Of a stretch of 64,000 bases of DNA, positions 26,191 to 34,814 are shown piece by piece. Within the stretch, counting starts at the first letter, position 1; every line of letters begins with the position of its first letter. The stretch is from Paenibacillus plantiphilus. GTDB taxonomy: Bacteria; Bacillota; Bacilli; Paenibacillales; Paenibacillaceae. The notes beneath the pieces are model-generated. The model saw nothing but the letters and a program-made list of their open reading frames with translations, ran no database searches and was not told the origin of the DNA. The stretch spans positions 1 to 64,000 of the forward strand of contig NZ_CAKMMF010000004.1 of assembly GCF_927798095.1 (NCBI RefSeq). The letters are read 5' to 3'. Position numbers and translations under genes: made by a program.

Positions 26191-27906
26191 TTACTTACTC
26201 AGCTGCGCTTCATGCAGCCTGCTGTAGACGCCGCCAGAAGCTATCAGCTCCCTATGCCCGCCTTGTTCAGCAATTCCATCTTCGTTCACAACGACGATCC
26301 GGTCCGCATTGCGAATTGTCGTCAGTCGGTGCGCGATGACCAAAGTCGTTCTTCCGACTGAAAGCTCGGACAAGGATTGCTGAATCGCCGCTTCGGTTGC
26401 GGTATCCAGCGCGGAGGTCGCCTCATCCAATATAAGAATAGGCGGATTCTTCAGAAACATTCTGGCAATTGACATCCGCTGCTTCTGACCGCCGGACAGC
26501 TTCACTCCACGCTCGCCTACAATTGTGTCGATGCCATCCGGCAGCTTGCGGATCAATTCCTCCAGCGATGCTTTTCTTGCCGCTTCCCAAATCTCGGCTT
26601 CCGTTGCATCCAGATTGCCGTAGGCAATATTCTCTCGAACCGTCCCTGAGAAAAGAAATACATCCTGCTGAACAATGCCGATATGCTTGCGCAGCGATTC
26701 AAGCTTGATCTGGCGAATATCGATGCCGTCAATCGTAATTTTGCCGCTATCCACGTCATAGAATCGCGGCAGCAGGCTGCAGATGGTTGTTTTTCCAGCG
26801 CCGGAAGGCCCCACGAATGCTATCGTTTCTCCAGCTGCAATGGACAAATCGATATTGTGCAATATTTTTCGGTCCGTCTCATAACTGAACGAGACGCCTT
26901 CAAAGCGAATGTTGCCCTTGAATAACTCGACCTCAACCGCATCCGGCGAATCTGCAATATCCGGCTCGGTATCGATAATTTCTACATAACGCTTAAATCC
27001 GGCAATCCCTTTCGGATAGCTTTCAATAACAGCGTTGATTTTCTCAATCGGGCGGAAGAAGATGTTGGAGAGCAGCAGGAAGGCCATAAATTCGCCCATT
27101 TCCAGCTTCCCCTGAATGAAGAACCACGCTCCGCAAATCATGACAAACACTGTGATCAAGCGCATCATCATATAGCTTACTGAGATGCTTCTTGCCATCG
27201 TTTTATAGGCCAGCAGCTTCGTCTTGCGATAGCTTTGATTATCAATAGCGAATAGTCTGTTCTCATGCTTTTCGTTCGCAAAGGACTGTACAACGCGAAT
27301 CCCGCCGACATTTTCCTCAATACGCGCATTAAAATTACCGACATCCCCGAACAGGCGGCTGTAGGTCGAGGTCATTCTCCGGCCGAAAAAAATAACTAGC
27401 CAGCCCATCACCGGAATAATAATAAAGGTCAGCAGCGCCAGCTCCAAATTGATATACGCCATCAGCGAGAATGCGCCCGCCAATGTCATAATCGCAATAA
27501 ACGCATCCTCCGGCCCGTGGTGAGCCATTTCGCCAATATCATTCAAATCATTCGTTACCCGTCCGATCAAATGACCTGTTTTGTGATTATCAAAAAAACG
27601 GAAGGATAGCTTCTGAATGTGCTCAAACATCTTTTTCCGCATATCGGTCTCGATATTAATACCCAGCATATGTCCCCAATAAGTGACGATATACTGCAGC
27701 GCTGTGTTAAGCGCGTAGATCGCAAGCAGCCCTACACAGGCCAGAACAATGACCGGCCAGTTCTCGCCCGGCAGCAAATCATCAATAAATTTGCTCACTG
27801 CCAGCGGAAAGGCCAGCTCAAGAAGACCCGCAATAATAGCGCAGGTGAAATCCAATAAGAACAGTCCTTTGTACGGGCGATAGTAGGAAAAAAAACGTCG
27901 AAGCAT
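26191..27906 (-). CDS. ABC exporter, fused membrane and ATPase domains
   Basis: A 571-residue half-transporter that acts as a homo- or heterodimer. The start is placed at the ATG at 27906 (MLRRFFSYYRPYKG) behind GAGTGAGAG. Six membrane segments (about residues 1-300) are followed by an ATPase: Walker A GPSGAGKTT, signature LSGGQKQR, Walker B LILDEATSALD and IAHRLTT. It belongs to the MsbA/LmrA/BmrA (multidrug or lipid) exporter group. Single gene with its own terminators; the substrate is unknown. Confidence 0.9.
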   Translation of the reverse strand: MLRRFFSYYRPYKGLFLLDFTCAIIAGLLELAFPLAVSKFIDDLLPGENWPVIVLACVGLLAIYALNTALQYIVTYWGHMLGINIETDMRKKMFEHIQKLSFRFFDNHKTGHLIGRVTNDLNDIGEMAHHGPEDAFIAIMTLAGAFSLMAYINLELALLTFIIIPVMGWLVIFFGRRMTSTYSRLFGDVGNFNARIEENVGGIRVVQSFANEKHENRLFAIDNQSYRKTKLLAYKTMARSISVSYMMMRLITVFVMICGAWFFIQGKLEMGEFMAFLLLSNIFFRPIEKINAVIESYPKGIAGFKRYVEIIDTEPDIADSPDAVEVELFKGNIRFEGVSFSYETDRKILHNIDLSIAAGETIAFVGPSGAGKTTICSLLPRFYDVDSGKITIDGIDIRQIKLESLRKHIGIVQQDVFLFSGTVRENIAYGNLDATEAEIWEAARKASLEELIRKLPDGIDTIVGERGVKLSGGQKQRMSIARMFLKNPPILILDEATSALDTATEAAIQQSLSELSVGRTTLVIAHRLTTIRNADRIVVVNEDGIAEQGGHRELIASGGVYSRLHEAQLSK

Positions 27907-27962
27907 GACTCTCACTCTTTTCTGTATATAGTCGCTAATTCTGAAGTCTATCATACCCGAAA

Positions 27963-27992
27963 AGAAAAGACACTCCCCTATGGGTAGTGTCA
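27963..27992 (-). terminator. Terminator of the siderophore transport operon
   Basis: On the minus strand GACACTACCC and GGGGAGTGTC form a stem with a short loop, then TTTTCTTTTC. It follows the MFS gene stop at 28038 by 46 bp. Confidence 0.8.
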
Positions 27993-28037
27993 GAATGCAG
28001 AATGATAAGGCCTGCCGCAGTATTTAAAGGGCATCGA

Positions 28038-29252
28038 TCAGCCCTTCAAGGAGGAAATAGATGATACGCGGGAAAGCAGTGATCTGCGTACCCAGTAAAA
28101 GTTGGCAAATAATAGTATGGCCGTCATAAAAAATATGCCGCGTATGCCCATATAGCGGGACAAGCCTCCAGCCAAAATCGGCCCCAGCATGCTTCCGAAG
28201 CTGACAGCGCTCGTATCAAAGCTGTACGCTCGGCTCTCCATGCCCGGCGGGGAGTAATGTTTGATCAGCGCCCTCACCGAAGGAATGAGTCCTCCCATAA
28301 AAACACCAAGCAGGAATCTGGACGCCAGCAGCTGCCAATAATGCCATACAAAGCATTGCATTAAAAACGCGAATCCCGCACCGAGCAGTGAAATCGCCAA
28401 TATCGGCTTGAAGCCAATCCTGTCACCCCACCTGCCGACCAAGGGAGAGAAGATCAGGTTGGAAACCCCCATCACCGAGATTACTAGTCCTACATAAAAA
28501 GCGAGCTGTCCGCCGCCCCCTTGAAGCTCCTCTACAAACAGCGGAATTAAAGGCAGCGAGCTTACTAGCGCAAACTGTATGACAACGCTGATTGTAAACA
28601 ATGTCGGCAGCGGCTTCGTATTCAGCAGCACCCGCATGCCCTGATAGATGGAATGCTCATTATTCCTGACTGTCGAAGCGGTCTGGAATTTCTCCCGAAC
28701 GAACAACGCGACGAGTATGGAAGCAGCAAGCGTCACTGCGCCTGTAACAAAAAAGCTATACCTAATGCCTATCCATTCCGCGAATAGTCCGCCGAATAAA
28801 GGTCCGAGAATCATGCCCGACACATTCCCGGAATGAAGAACTCCCATGGCGAAGCCCATCCGTTCATTTGGCGTGTTAGCCGCTACCAGCGCCGTAGCCG
28901 CCGGAGTAAAGCCGGATACGACACCGCTTAGAAATCGGAGCGCCAGCAGCTGCCATGGCGATGAAGCAAACCCCATCATCCCCACAATGATCGCGATGCC
29001 GAAGCCGGCGCGCAGCAGCATAAGCTTGCGTCCGTAGCGGTCAGCCAAACTTCCCCACAACGGCTGAAACAGAAACAGGGTGACAAAATTCGCGGCGAAT
29101 ATGAGACCGGCCCATGCGGCAATCTCATCGGGGTCCTGTACGCCTAGCTCCTGCACATACATCGTCAGGAAAGGCGTAACCATCGTCACACTCCCCATGA
29201 CCATGAAATTGCCGATCCATAAGACGGTCAAGTTGATCCTCCAATTATTCAA
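28038..29252 (-). CDS. MFS transporter, candidate siderophore exporter
   Basis: A 404-residue, twelve-TM major facilitator. Motif A is clear in the first half (GSLADRYGRKLMLLRAG, about residues 66-82) and weaker in the second (GRWGDRIGFKP). It belongs to the DHA1 multidrug-efflux type. It is the last gene of an operon with a siderophore-binding protein, two FecCD permeases and a nitroreductase under a Fur box. Staphyloferrin B loci include an MFS exporter (SbnD), and no other exporter is present here, so siderophore export is the likely role. Confidence 0.85.
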   Translation of the reverse strand: MNNWRINLTVLWIGNFMVMGSVTMVTPFLTMYVQELGVQDPDEIAAWAGLIFAANFVTLFLFQPLWGSLADRYGRKLMLLRAGFGIAIIVGMMGFASSPWQLLALRFLSGVVSGFTPAATALVAANTPNERMGFAMGVLHSGNVSGMILGPLFGGLFAEWIGIRYSFFVTGAVTLAASILVALFVREKFQTASTVRNNEHSIYQGMRVLLNTKPLPTLFTISVVIQFALVSSLPLIPLFVEELQGGGGQLAFYVGLVISVMGVSNLIFSPLVGRWGDRIGFKPILAISLLGAGFAFLMQCFVWHYWQLLASRFLLGVFMGGLIPSVRALIKHYSPPGMESRAYSFDTSAVSFGSMLGPILAGGLSRYMGIRGIFFMTAILLFANFYWVRRSLLSRVSSISSLKG

Positions 29253-29267
29253 CCGATCGCCTCTCTC

Positions 29268-29858
29268 TTACCTCCGTTCGTCGCAATCGATCACAGTCAG
29301 CAGCTTCTCAGCAGCTGTGCGTGGACGCGCTGGCGGTATTTTATCGGGATATCCGACGTGAAGCACACCGATGACCTTCTCTCCTGGTTGAACGCCTGTT
29401 GCCGCTCTAAATCCGGGATCATACAGGTAAGGGTTCGTTTTCCATACAACACCCAATCCCTGCTCCCACGCGGCCAGCTGGAAATTCTGGATGAGACAGC
29501 AGACCGCTGCGAAATCCTCGTCCCATTGCTTCTGACGCGGGTCCTCTTTCAGAATAACGATCAGATGAATCGGGATGCCCATGTAATATTCCGCTCTGGT
29601 CTCGGCATATTTTATTTTTTCATCCGGCGTGAATGCGCCGATAACGGCATCTGTAAATACGCGGCGTCCCTCACCCTTATACAGAATAAACCTCCAAGGC
29701 TCTCTCAAGCCGTGATTCGGAGCCCATACAGCTACATTAAGCAGCTCCAGCAACAGCTCATCGGAAACGGGATCATTCCTGAATACCCGAACCGTCCGGC
29801 GTTCTTTGATTAAAGCCGCTATTGTCGCGGCGGGTTTGATCCTATCCGTATTTCCCAT
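29268..29858 (-). CDS. Nitroreductase-family flavoprotein in a siderophore operon
   Basis: A 196-residue FMN-dependent oxidoreductase. The start is the ATG at 29858 (MGNTDRIKPAATIAALIKERRTV), behind GAGG, rather than upstream ATGs in the permease gene. Family motifs: KERRTVRVF near residue 19, WAPNHGLREPWRFIL (about 51-65), and GVLHVGYPDKIPPARPR near the end. Gap to the permease is 8 bp, so it is co-transcribed. In this setting it may reduce ferric siderophore to release Fe2+, although detoxification of nitro compounds is the default family role. Confidence 0.82.
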   Translation of the reverse strand: MGNTDRIKPAATIAALIKERRTVRVFRNDPVSDELLLELLNVAVWAPNHGLREPWRFILYKGEGRRVFTDAVIGAFTPDEKIKYAETRAEYYMGIPIHLIVILKEDPRQKQWDEDFAAVCCLIQNFQLAAWEQGLGVVWKTNPYLYDPGFRAATGVQPGEKVIGVLHVGYPDKIPPARPRTAAEKLLTVIDCDERR

Positions 29859-29866
29859 TCCCTCTG

Positions 29867-30874
29867 CTACCTCCGTTTTCGATAAAGCAAATAGATCATA
29901 TAGGGTGCACCCACAATAGCAGTAATGATTCCGCATGGAATTTCATACGGAGCGAACGCCGTTCGGCCGAGCAAATCTGCGGTCATAACGATAAGACCAC
30001 CCATCAATGCTGCCACTGGGAGCAATCTGCGGTTCGAAGCGCCCACCAGCTGCCTCGAAATATGCGGCGCCATCAGGCCGATGAACCCGACTGTACCAGC
30101 CATCGCAACTGCGGCGCCTGCCAGACCGACGCTGATGAGCAGCAGCAAGCCGCGAATGAGTTCGATTCGGCTTCCCAGCCCTCTCGCCAAATGATCGCCT
30201 AGCTGCAGAACATCCAGCTGACGCGCAAGAAGCAAGGCAGCCGGGAATAAAACGACCAGCCAAGGCAGCAGCGGCCAGAAGTGCTCCCAGCCCCGTCCGT
30301 ATACGCTGCCTGTCATCCAGATGACAGCTGACGTTACCTGATGAATTTTGCCGATGGTCAGCAAATATGTGATTAATGCGCCCGCTGTCGCAGATACTCC
30401 GATTCCGACAAGCAGCAGTCGAATGGGCGATACTCCTCTTCTCCAGGAGATGCTGTACGTCACCGCCGCTGCCGCGAAGGAGCCGCCGAAGGCCACAAAT
30501 GGAAGCCACGCAATCGGAAAGGACGGGATCATAACAATGATTGCGACGGCAGCGAGCGCAGCCCCCGCATTCAATCCGATAACGCCAGGCGAGGCAAGCG
30601 GATTGCGTGTTATCGCCTGCAGAATGACGCCGGACAACGCAAGCCCGCAGCCAACCAGAAAGGCAACCAAAGCTCTCGGCAGCCGTAATATATTGACCAC
30701 ATAGTTATACTCGTCCCCGCCAAAGCCCAGCGCAGTACGCAATGCTTGAACAATCGGCACCGGGTATTCTCCCAGCACAATATTCAGAATTAGAACACTG
30801 GCATTGGCTGCCGCCAAAACAATTACAATGAACAGCCACTTATTCCGCCGTTTTGCTTCCACGCTGCCGGTCAC
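29867..30874 (-). CDS. Ferric siderophore ABC transporter permease (FecCD family)
   Basis: A 335-residue membrane protein with about nine to ten membrane segments. FecCD hallmarks: LRLPRALVAFLVGCGLALSG near residue 60, RNPLASPGVIGLNAGAA near 90, and GTVGFIGLMAPHISRQLVG (ATPase-contact region near 265). Overlaps the partner permease gene by 4 bp. Forms the membrane channel for the siderophore delivered by the lipoprotein at 31873-32880. No ATPase gene is found in this operon, so an FhuC/YusV-type ATPase from elsewhere must serve it. Confidence 0.94.
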   Translation of the reverse strand: MTGSVEAKRRNKWLFIVIVLAAANASVLILNIVLGEYPVPIVQALRTALGFGGDEYNYVVNILRLPRALVAFLVGCGLALSGVILQAITRNPLASPGVIGLNAGAALAAVAIIVMIPSFPIAWLPFVAFGGSFAAAAVTYSISWRRGVSPIRLLLVGIGVSATAGALITYLLTIGKIHQVTSAVIWMTGSVYGRGWEHFWPLLPWLVVLFPAALLLARQLDVLQLGDHLARGLGSRIELIRGLLLLISVGLAGAAVAMAGTVGFIGLMAPHISRQLVGASNRRLLPVAALMGGLIVMTADLLGRTAFAPYEIPCGIITAIVGAPYMIYLLYRKRR

Positions 30875-31851
30875 CCCTTTCTCTGCGCCAAATAAATTAG
30901 AAACGGGGCGCCAAGGAAAGCTGTTACCACTCCGACAGGAACCTCATGGCCCGGGAGCACAAAGCGTGCGCCGATATCTGCAAGCAGCAGCAGCAGCGCA
31001 CCCAATATTGCAGAGTAAGGCAATATCCAGCGGTAGTCCATGCCTGCTGCAAACCGCGCCAGATGCGGGACTGCCAGACCGACAAATCCGATCGGCCCGG
31101 CAATTGCTACAGCGCTGCCTGCCAGCAGCATAATAATTCCGATCAGAGCTGCCTTTGTCCAGACGACTCGTTGCCCAAGGCCGGCAGCCACATCATCGCC
31201 CAAACTAAGAAGATTGATCTGCTTGCCCATGAGCAGCGTCAGCAATAACCCTGCCAGCATGTACGGAACAATCTGAACAAACAGGTCCAGATCACGTCCT
31301 GTTACGGAGCCTGCCAGCCAGAAACGCATCTCATCCAAAGACTGCTCATTAAAGATGAGAATTCCTTGGGTTATAGAGGCCAGCAGTAAATTTATCGTAG
31401 CTCCAGCCAGAACGAGCTTCATCGACGTGAGGCCCCCCTGTCCGACAGAGGCAAGGCCAAATACGATCAGACAGGCCAGTCCCGCGCCAAGAAATGCAGA
31501 CCAGGTAAATATAGGAAAGGCCGAATGGCTGAATAAAAAGCCCGCGATAACTGCCATCAGAGCAGCGCCATAGTTTATCCCGAAAACTTCAGGACCTGCC
31601 AAGGCGTTCCGTGTCATAGCCTGCATAATGCCTCCCGCCAGTGCCAGCGATGCACCAACCATCATTGCAATCAATGCTCGGGGCAGCCGCACGGAACGAA
31701 CAATCAAATGCTCGCGGGAGCCATCGAAGGCAGTGAATGCCTCGATGACCGTTTGCAAATTTATTTTTGTTGATCCCAGCATAATACTTGCCGCCAACGA
31801 GCAGATGACAAGCACGATGCCGACACATAATCCGGTCAGCTTGGCACTCAA
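30871..31851 (-). CDS. Ferric siderophore ABC transporter permease (FecCD family), second subunit
   Basis: A 326-residue FecCD permease: VRLPRALIAMMVGASLALAGG near residue 55, RNALAGPEVFGINYGAA near 85 and GPIGFVGLAVPHLARFAAG near 255. It sits 21 bp after the binding-protein gene and overlaps the next permease gene by 4 bp (ATGA), so the two subunits are made in a 1:1 ratio and probably form a heterodimer. Confidence 0.94.
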   Translation of the reverse strand: MSAKLTGLCVGIVLVICSLAASIMLGSTKINLQTVIEAFTAFDGSREHLIVRSVRLPRALIAMMVGASLALAGGIMQAMTRNALAGPEVFGINYGAALMAVIAGFLFSHSAFPIFTWSAFLGAGLACLIVFGLASVGQGGLTSMKLVLAGATINLLLASITQGILIFNEQSLDEMRFWLAGSVTGRDLDLFVQIVPYMLAGLLLTLLMGKQINLLSLGDDVAAGLGQRVVWTKAALIGIIMLLAGSAVAIAGPIGFVGLAVPHLARFAAGMDYRWILPYSAILGALLLLLADIGARFVLPGHEVPVGVVTAFLGAPFLIYLAQRKG

Positions 31852-31872
31852 GTCTGTTCCTCCCCTAAAGCG

Positions 31873-32880
31873 TTATTGCCCAAGATGAGTGAACAAATCA
31901 TCGATTACCTTGTTGGCGGCTTGAATGCCGTTGCCGCTCATCCATGTTTCCCAGTCCACATGGTATACCTTCTTCCCCTGCACCGCCTTCAACGTGGCCC
32001 AAAGCGGACTTTTCTCTACCTTTTCCTCAAAATATGCTGTATCGCGCGAAAACCAGAAGATCGCGTCCCCGTCCAAATCGGCTATGCTCTCCTCGGTAAT
32101 ATTCCGCGAGAATGCGTCTTCACGCTGCGCTTCCGGGCGCGGCAGTCCGCTGTCCGCCAGAATGCCTGCGGCAAACGGCTTGGTCAAATAGATTTGAATG
32201 CCGTTGTCCCGCGGACGGAAGAGCGAGATTTCCGTTTCGGCAATTCGATCGCCAATCGCTTTCTTCAACTGCTGCGTCCGTTCATCATAAACGGCAAGGA
32301 GCTCCTTTCCCTTCTCGCTTAATCCGACCGCATCGGCATGAATGCGCAGGTTATCCTTCCATGTCTCGCCAAGCGTTTCTACGAATACAGTAGGAGCAAT
32401 CTGTGACAACTTGTCATAAATCGCCTCATGTGAAGCCTTGATGCCAATAATCAAATCCGGTTTGAGCGCTTGAACCGCCTCCAGGCTTGGCTGATCGACT
32501 GTTCCAATATTGCTGATGCCATCTGTTCCCGGCAGGTATGCCGGAAAACTGGCATTCACCGATACGATCGAAGGCGCGCCGACCGGCTTGACGCCCAGCG
32601 CCAGCAAATCGTCCAGCGCTCCGTTGTGCAGCACGACAACGCGCGCCGGTTTGGCCGGAACCTCAATCTCTCCTCTTGCATCGGTTATTTTGCGGGTCTG
32701 CGCTTCCTGCCCATTATCCTGCTTGTTGCCAGTCGCATTATTGGCAGCGGATGAATCGGCATTCGTGCCCGGCTTATCCGCAGTATTCTTCGTATCTGAA
32801 TTATTGGCTCCGCAGCCGCTAACCAGAAGTGTAAAGCATAAGACCAAAGCTGAGATGAATAAAGAAGATGATTTGAACAC
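31873..32880 (-). CDS. Ferric siderophore-binding lipoprotein (FecB/FhuD family)
   Basis: A 335-residue substrate-binding protein. The start is a GTG at 32880 behind a G-rich site. Signal peptide with lipobox LLVSGCG, an Asn/Thr/Gln-rich linker, then the FecB/FhuD-like (cluster 8) fold: RVVVLHNGALDDLLALGVKPVG, PDLIIGIKASHEAIYDKLSQIAPTVF, and a C-terminal helix. It captures the Fe-siderophore made by the neighbouring biosynthetic operon and hands it to the two permeases. A perfect Fur box is upstream. Confidence 0.94.
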   Translation of the reverse strand: MFKSSSLFISALVLCFTLLVSGCGANNSDTKNTADKPGTNADSSAANNATGNKQDNGQEAQTRKITDARGEIEVPAKPARVVVLHNGALDDLLALGVKPVGAPSIVSVNASFPAYLPGTDGISNIGTVDQPSLEAVQALKPDLIIGIKASHEAIYDKLSQIAPTVFVETLGETWKDNLRIHADAVGLSEKGKELLAVYDERTQQLKKAIGDRIAETEISLFRPRDNGIQIYLTKPFAAGILADSGLPRPEAQREDAFSRNITEESIADLDGDAIFWFSRDTAYFEEKVEKSPLWATLKAVQGKKVYHVDWETWMSGNGIQAANKVIDDLFTHLGQ

Positions 32881-32973
32881 GATACATAACCCCCTGTGTG
32901 TATAAAACAACGATTCGAATGACTACCATTCATCGATGGGTGGATCGGTCAACTTTGATCCAACAACCGGAAA

Positions 32974-33023
32974 TGATAATCATTATCAATTAATATGATA
33001 AAGTTCGTGCACCGGTTTGTGAA
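32974..33023 (-). promoter_or_regulatory. Promoter with perfect Fur box, siderophore uptake operon
   Basis: On the minus strand TTCACA (-35, 33018-33023) and TATCAT (-10, 32995-33000) are 17 bp apart. The Fur box TGATAATCATTATCA (32974-32988) is a perfect 7-1-7 palindrome just downstream of the -10, where a bound repressor would block transcription. Confidence 0.85.
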
Positions 33024-33065
33024 TATTTTATTTTATCTGTTTGCATATAATATTTTGTCATCCCA

Positions 33066-33587
33066 TCATGGAAGAATTAGATTGTCCACGGCTTTATCCA
33101 GTCGCTGCCTCACTTCCTCGTCAAGCACATACTTGTCGTCCGCCGATCGGGACACTTGAGAATCAATGACATAAACACCGCTCATCTGATGGCTTGCCCC
33201 TAATATGGAGAGCGTCGGCTTGAGCCCATATTCGATCGACAGCAAATGGGCGATTGTGCCGCCGATGAAGACAGGAAGCACGCTTTTATTGACTAATGCC
33301 TTTTGCGGCAGCAGGTCGAGATATGTTTTGAGCACACCGGAGTAGGTCGCTTTGTATACAGGACTTGCCGCAATGACTGCATCCGCCTTCTCCACCAGTG
33401 CGTTGCAGGCCTCTATGGCAGGACTGTCCCATTTGGCATGGATGAGATCCTCTGCCGGCAGCTCGCATACCTGAATCCAATCGACTTTCGCGCCTTTCTG
33501 GAGAAGCCTCTCCTCCATATATTGCAGCACCCCGGTTAATCGGGAGCCCCTTGAGGGGCTTCCGACAATGAATACAATATTGTTCAT
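33066..33587 (-). CDS. NADPH-dependent FMN reductase (SsuE-like)
   Basis: A 173-residue flavodoxin-fold reductase, started at the ATG at 33587 (GGAG 10 bp upstream; an ATG three codons earlier is too close). Motifs: IVFIVGSPSRGSRL at residues 3-16 (FMN phosphate loop), and SPVYKATYSGVLKTYLDLLP (about 75-95), the SsuE signature. It makes reduced FMN for two-component flavin monooxygenases; the likely client is the NtaA/SnaA-type enzyme encoded first in the same operon. Last gene of that operon, 24 bp after the decarboxylase. Confidence 0.88.
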   Translation of the reverse strand: MNNIVFIVGSPSRGSRLTGVLQYMEERLLQKGAKVDWIQVCELPAEDLIHAKWDSPAIEACNALVEKADAVIAASPVYKATYSGVLKTYLDLLPQKALVNKSVLPVFIGGTIAHLLSIEYGLKPTLSILGASHQMSGVYVIDSQVSRSADDKYVLDEEVRQRLDKAVDNLILP

Positions 33588-33611
33588 TGCGCACATTCTC
33601 CTTTATCAGAA

Positions 33612-34814
33612 TTAATCGAGATAGATATGCAGGGGATGCGGATGGCTTAGAAAATCATGATGCGATATCGCCCAGCCGTACGCCCCGGCATACTGGAACA
33701 CAACAATATCACCGATGCGAAGACGGGCAACCCGCACTTCTCTTGCCAGAACATCCTTCGGTGTACACAGCTCTCCGACTGCCGTGATCTCGCTATCGAT
33801 CAGCTCTGGCCGGGGAAATGGGTACTGCCACGCTTCAATAGGCACGATCTCGAACGGATGGCTGTGCTGCCAGGATGCCGGAAGCCGAAAATGATGCGTG
33901 CCACCGCGCAGAACGGCATAGTGTCTGCCATGATTATGCTTAATATCCAACACCTCGGCGGCATAGCAGCCGCAGGATGACGTCACATAACGGCCGCATT
34001 CAAACAGCAGGCTCATGCCCGCAGGCAGCTTTTCTCCGCATACCAGCTCTAAACCCGCTACAAAAGACGGCCAGTTGAACTGGTCATTCAAATTATCGTA
34101 ATTGACGCCGATTCCGCCCCCTGCGTTCAAATAGGACAGCTCCAGTCCGAATTCGTCCATCCAGCTCCGCACCCGATCGCAATAATAACGAATTAAGTCC
34201 AAATGCCGCTCCACATTCAAATTGTTGGAAATCGAATGCATATGGAAGCCTTCCAGCTTAATATTCGGCAGCTGGCGCACCGTTTGGAGAAGGGCTGGAA
34301 TCTGCCTTTCATCTATGCCGAATTGCGTGCGTGGTCCGGCCATCGTCAGCGTGGCGGCTGGCAGCGGACCGGTTAAATTAACGCGCAGCAGAATCGACGC
34401 CGTGCTGCTCCGCCTTTGCGCAATATGAGCGATTCTCAGCAGCTCCAGCTCACTCTCCACATGGAAGAGGCTGACGCCGTACTCCATTCCTTCTTCTATA
34501 TCGTAATCAGTCTTGCCCGGTCCCCCGAAAATAATTGGAGCGTCCGGTGCCACACCCCTGACCCTGATGATCTCGCCAAGCGAAGCGGTCTCGAAGCCGT
34601 CCACGAGCGAAGCCAGCGCTCGAAGTATCGGCTGCTCGGAATTGGCCTTCACCGCATAGAAAAACTTGCATCTTGGCGGCAGAGAATCCATCCGCGCCTG
34701 TACATGCTCGCGCAAATGCCCTAAATCATACAAATATGCGCTGTACGGACGGCGGCGCTCCTGCTCCTGCTCCTGCTCCTTATCCTGCAATATCCGTTCA
34801 ACGATCCGCTTCAT
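33612..34814 (-). CDS. sbnH: SbnH-like PLP-dependent (fold type III) siderophore decarboxylase
   Basis: A 400-residue alanine-racemase-fold, diaminopimelate/ornithine-decarboxylase-like enzyme. PLP Lys in FFYAVKANSEQ (near residue 54); SNNLNVERHLDL, LNAGGGIGVNYD and the GTHHF/CTPKD region follow as in this family. In staphyloferrin B synthesis SbnH decarboxylates the citryl-diaminopropionate intermediate to give a diaminoethane unit; this gene's place between NIS synthetases supports the same role. The N-terminal KEQEQEQERRR stretch comes from a short CTCCTG repeat (about 34762-34782). Overlaps the synthetase gene by 4 bp. Confidence 0.85.
   Translation of the reverse strand: MKRIVERILQDKEQEQEQERRRPYSAYLYDLGHLREHVQARMDSLPPRCKFFYAVKANSEQPILRALASLVDGFETASLGEIIRVRGVAPDAPIIFGGPGKTDYDIEEGMEYGVSLFHVESELELLRIAHIAQRRSSTASILLRVNLTGPLPAATLTMAGPRTQFGIDERQIPALLQTVRQLPNIKLEGFHMHSISNNLNVERHLDLIRYYCDRVRSWMDEFGLELSYLNAGGGIGVNYDNLNDQFNWPSFVAGLELVCGEKLPAGMSLLFECGRYVTSSCGCYAAEVLDIKHNHGRHYAVLRGGTHHFRLPASWQHSHPFEIVPIEAWQYPFPRPELIDSEITAVGELCTPKDVLAREVRVARLRIGDIVVFQYAGAYGWAISHHDFLSHPHPLHIYLD

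Noticed and set aside
34750-34790. CTCCTG microsatellite in the SbnH-like gene as a phase-variable switch
   Set aside because: The unit is 6 bp, so copy-number changes keep the frame and would not switch the gene off.
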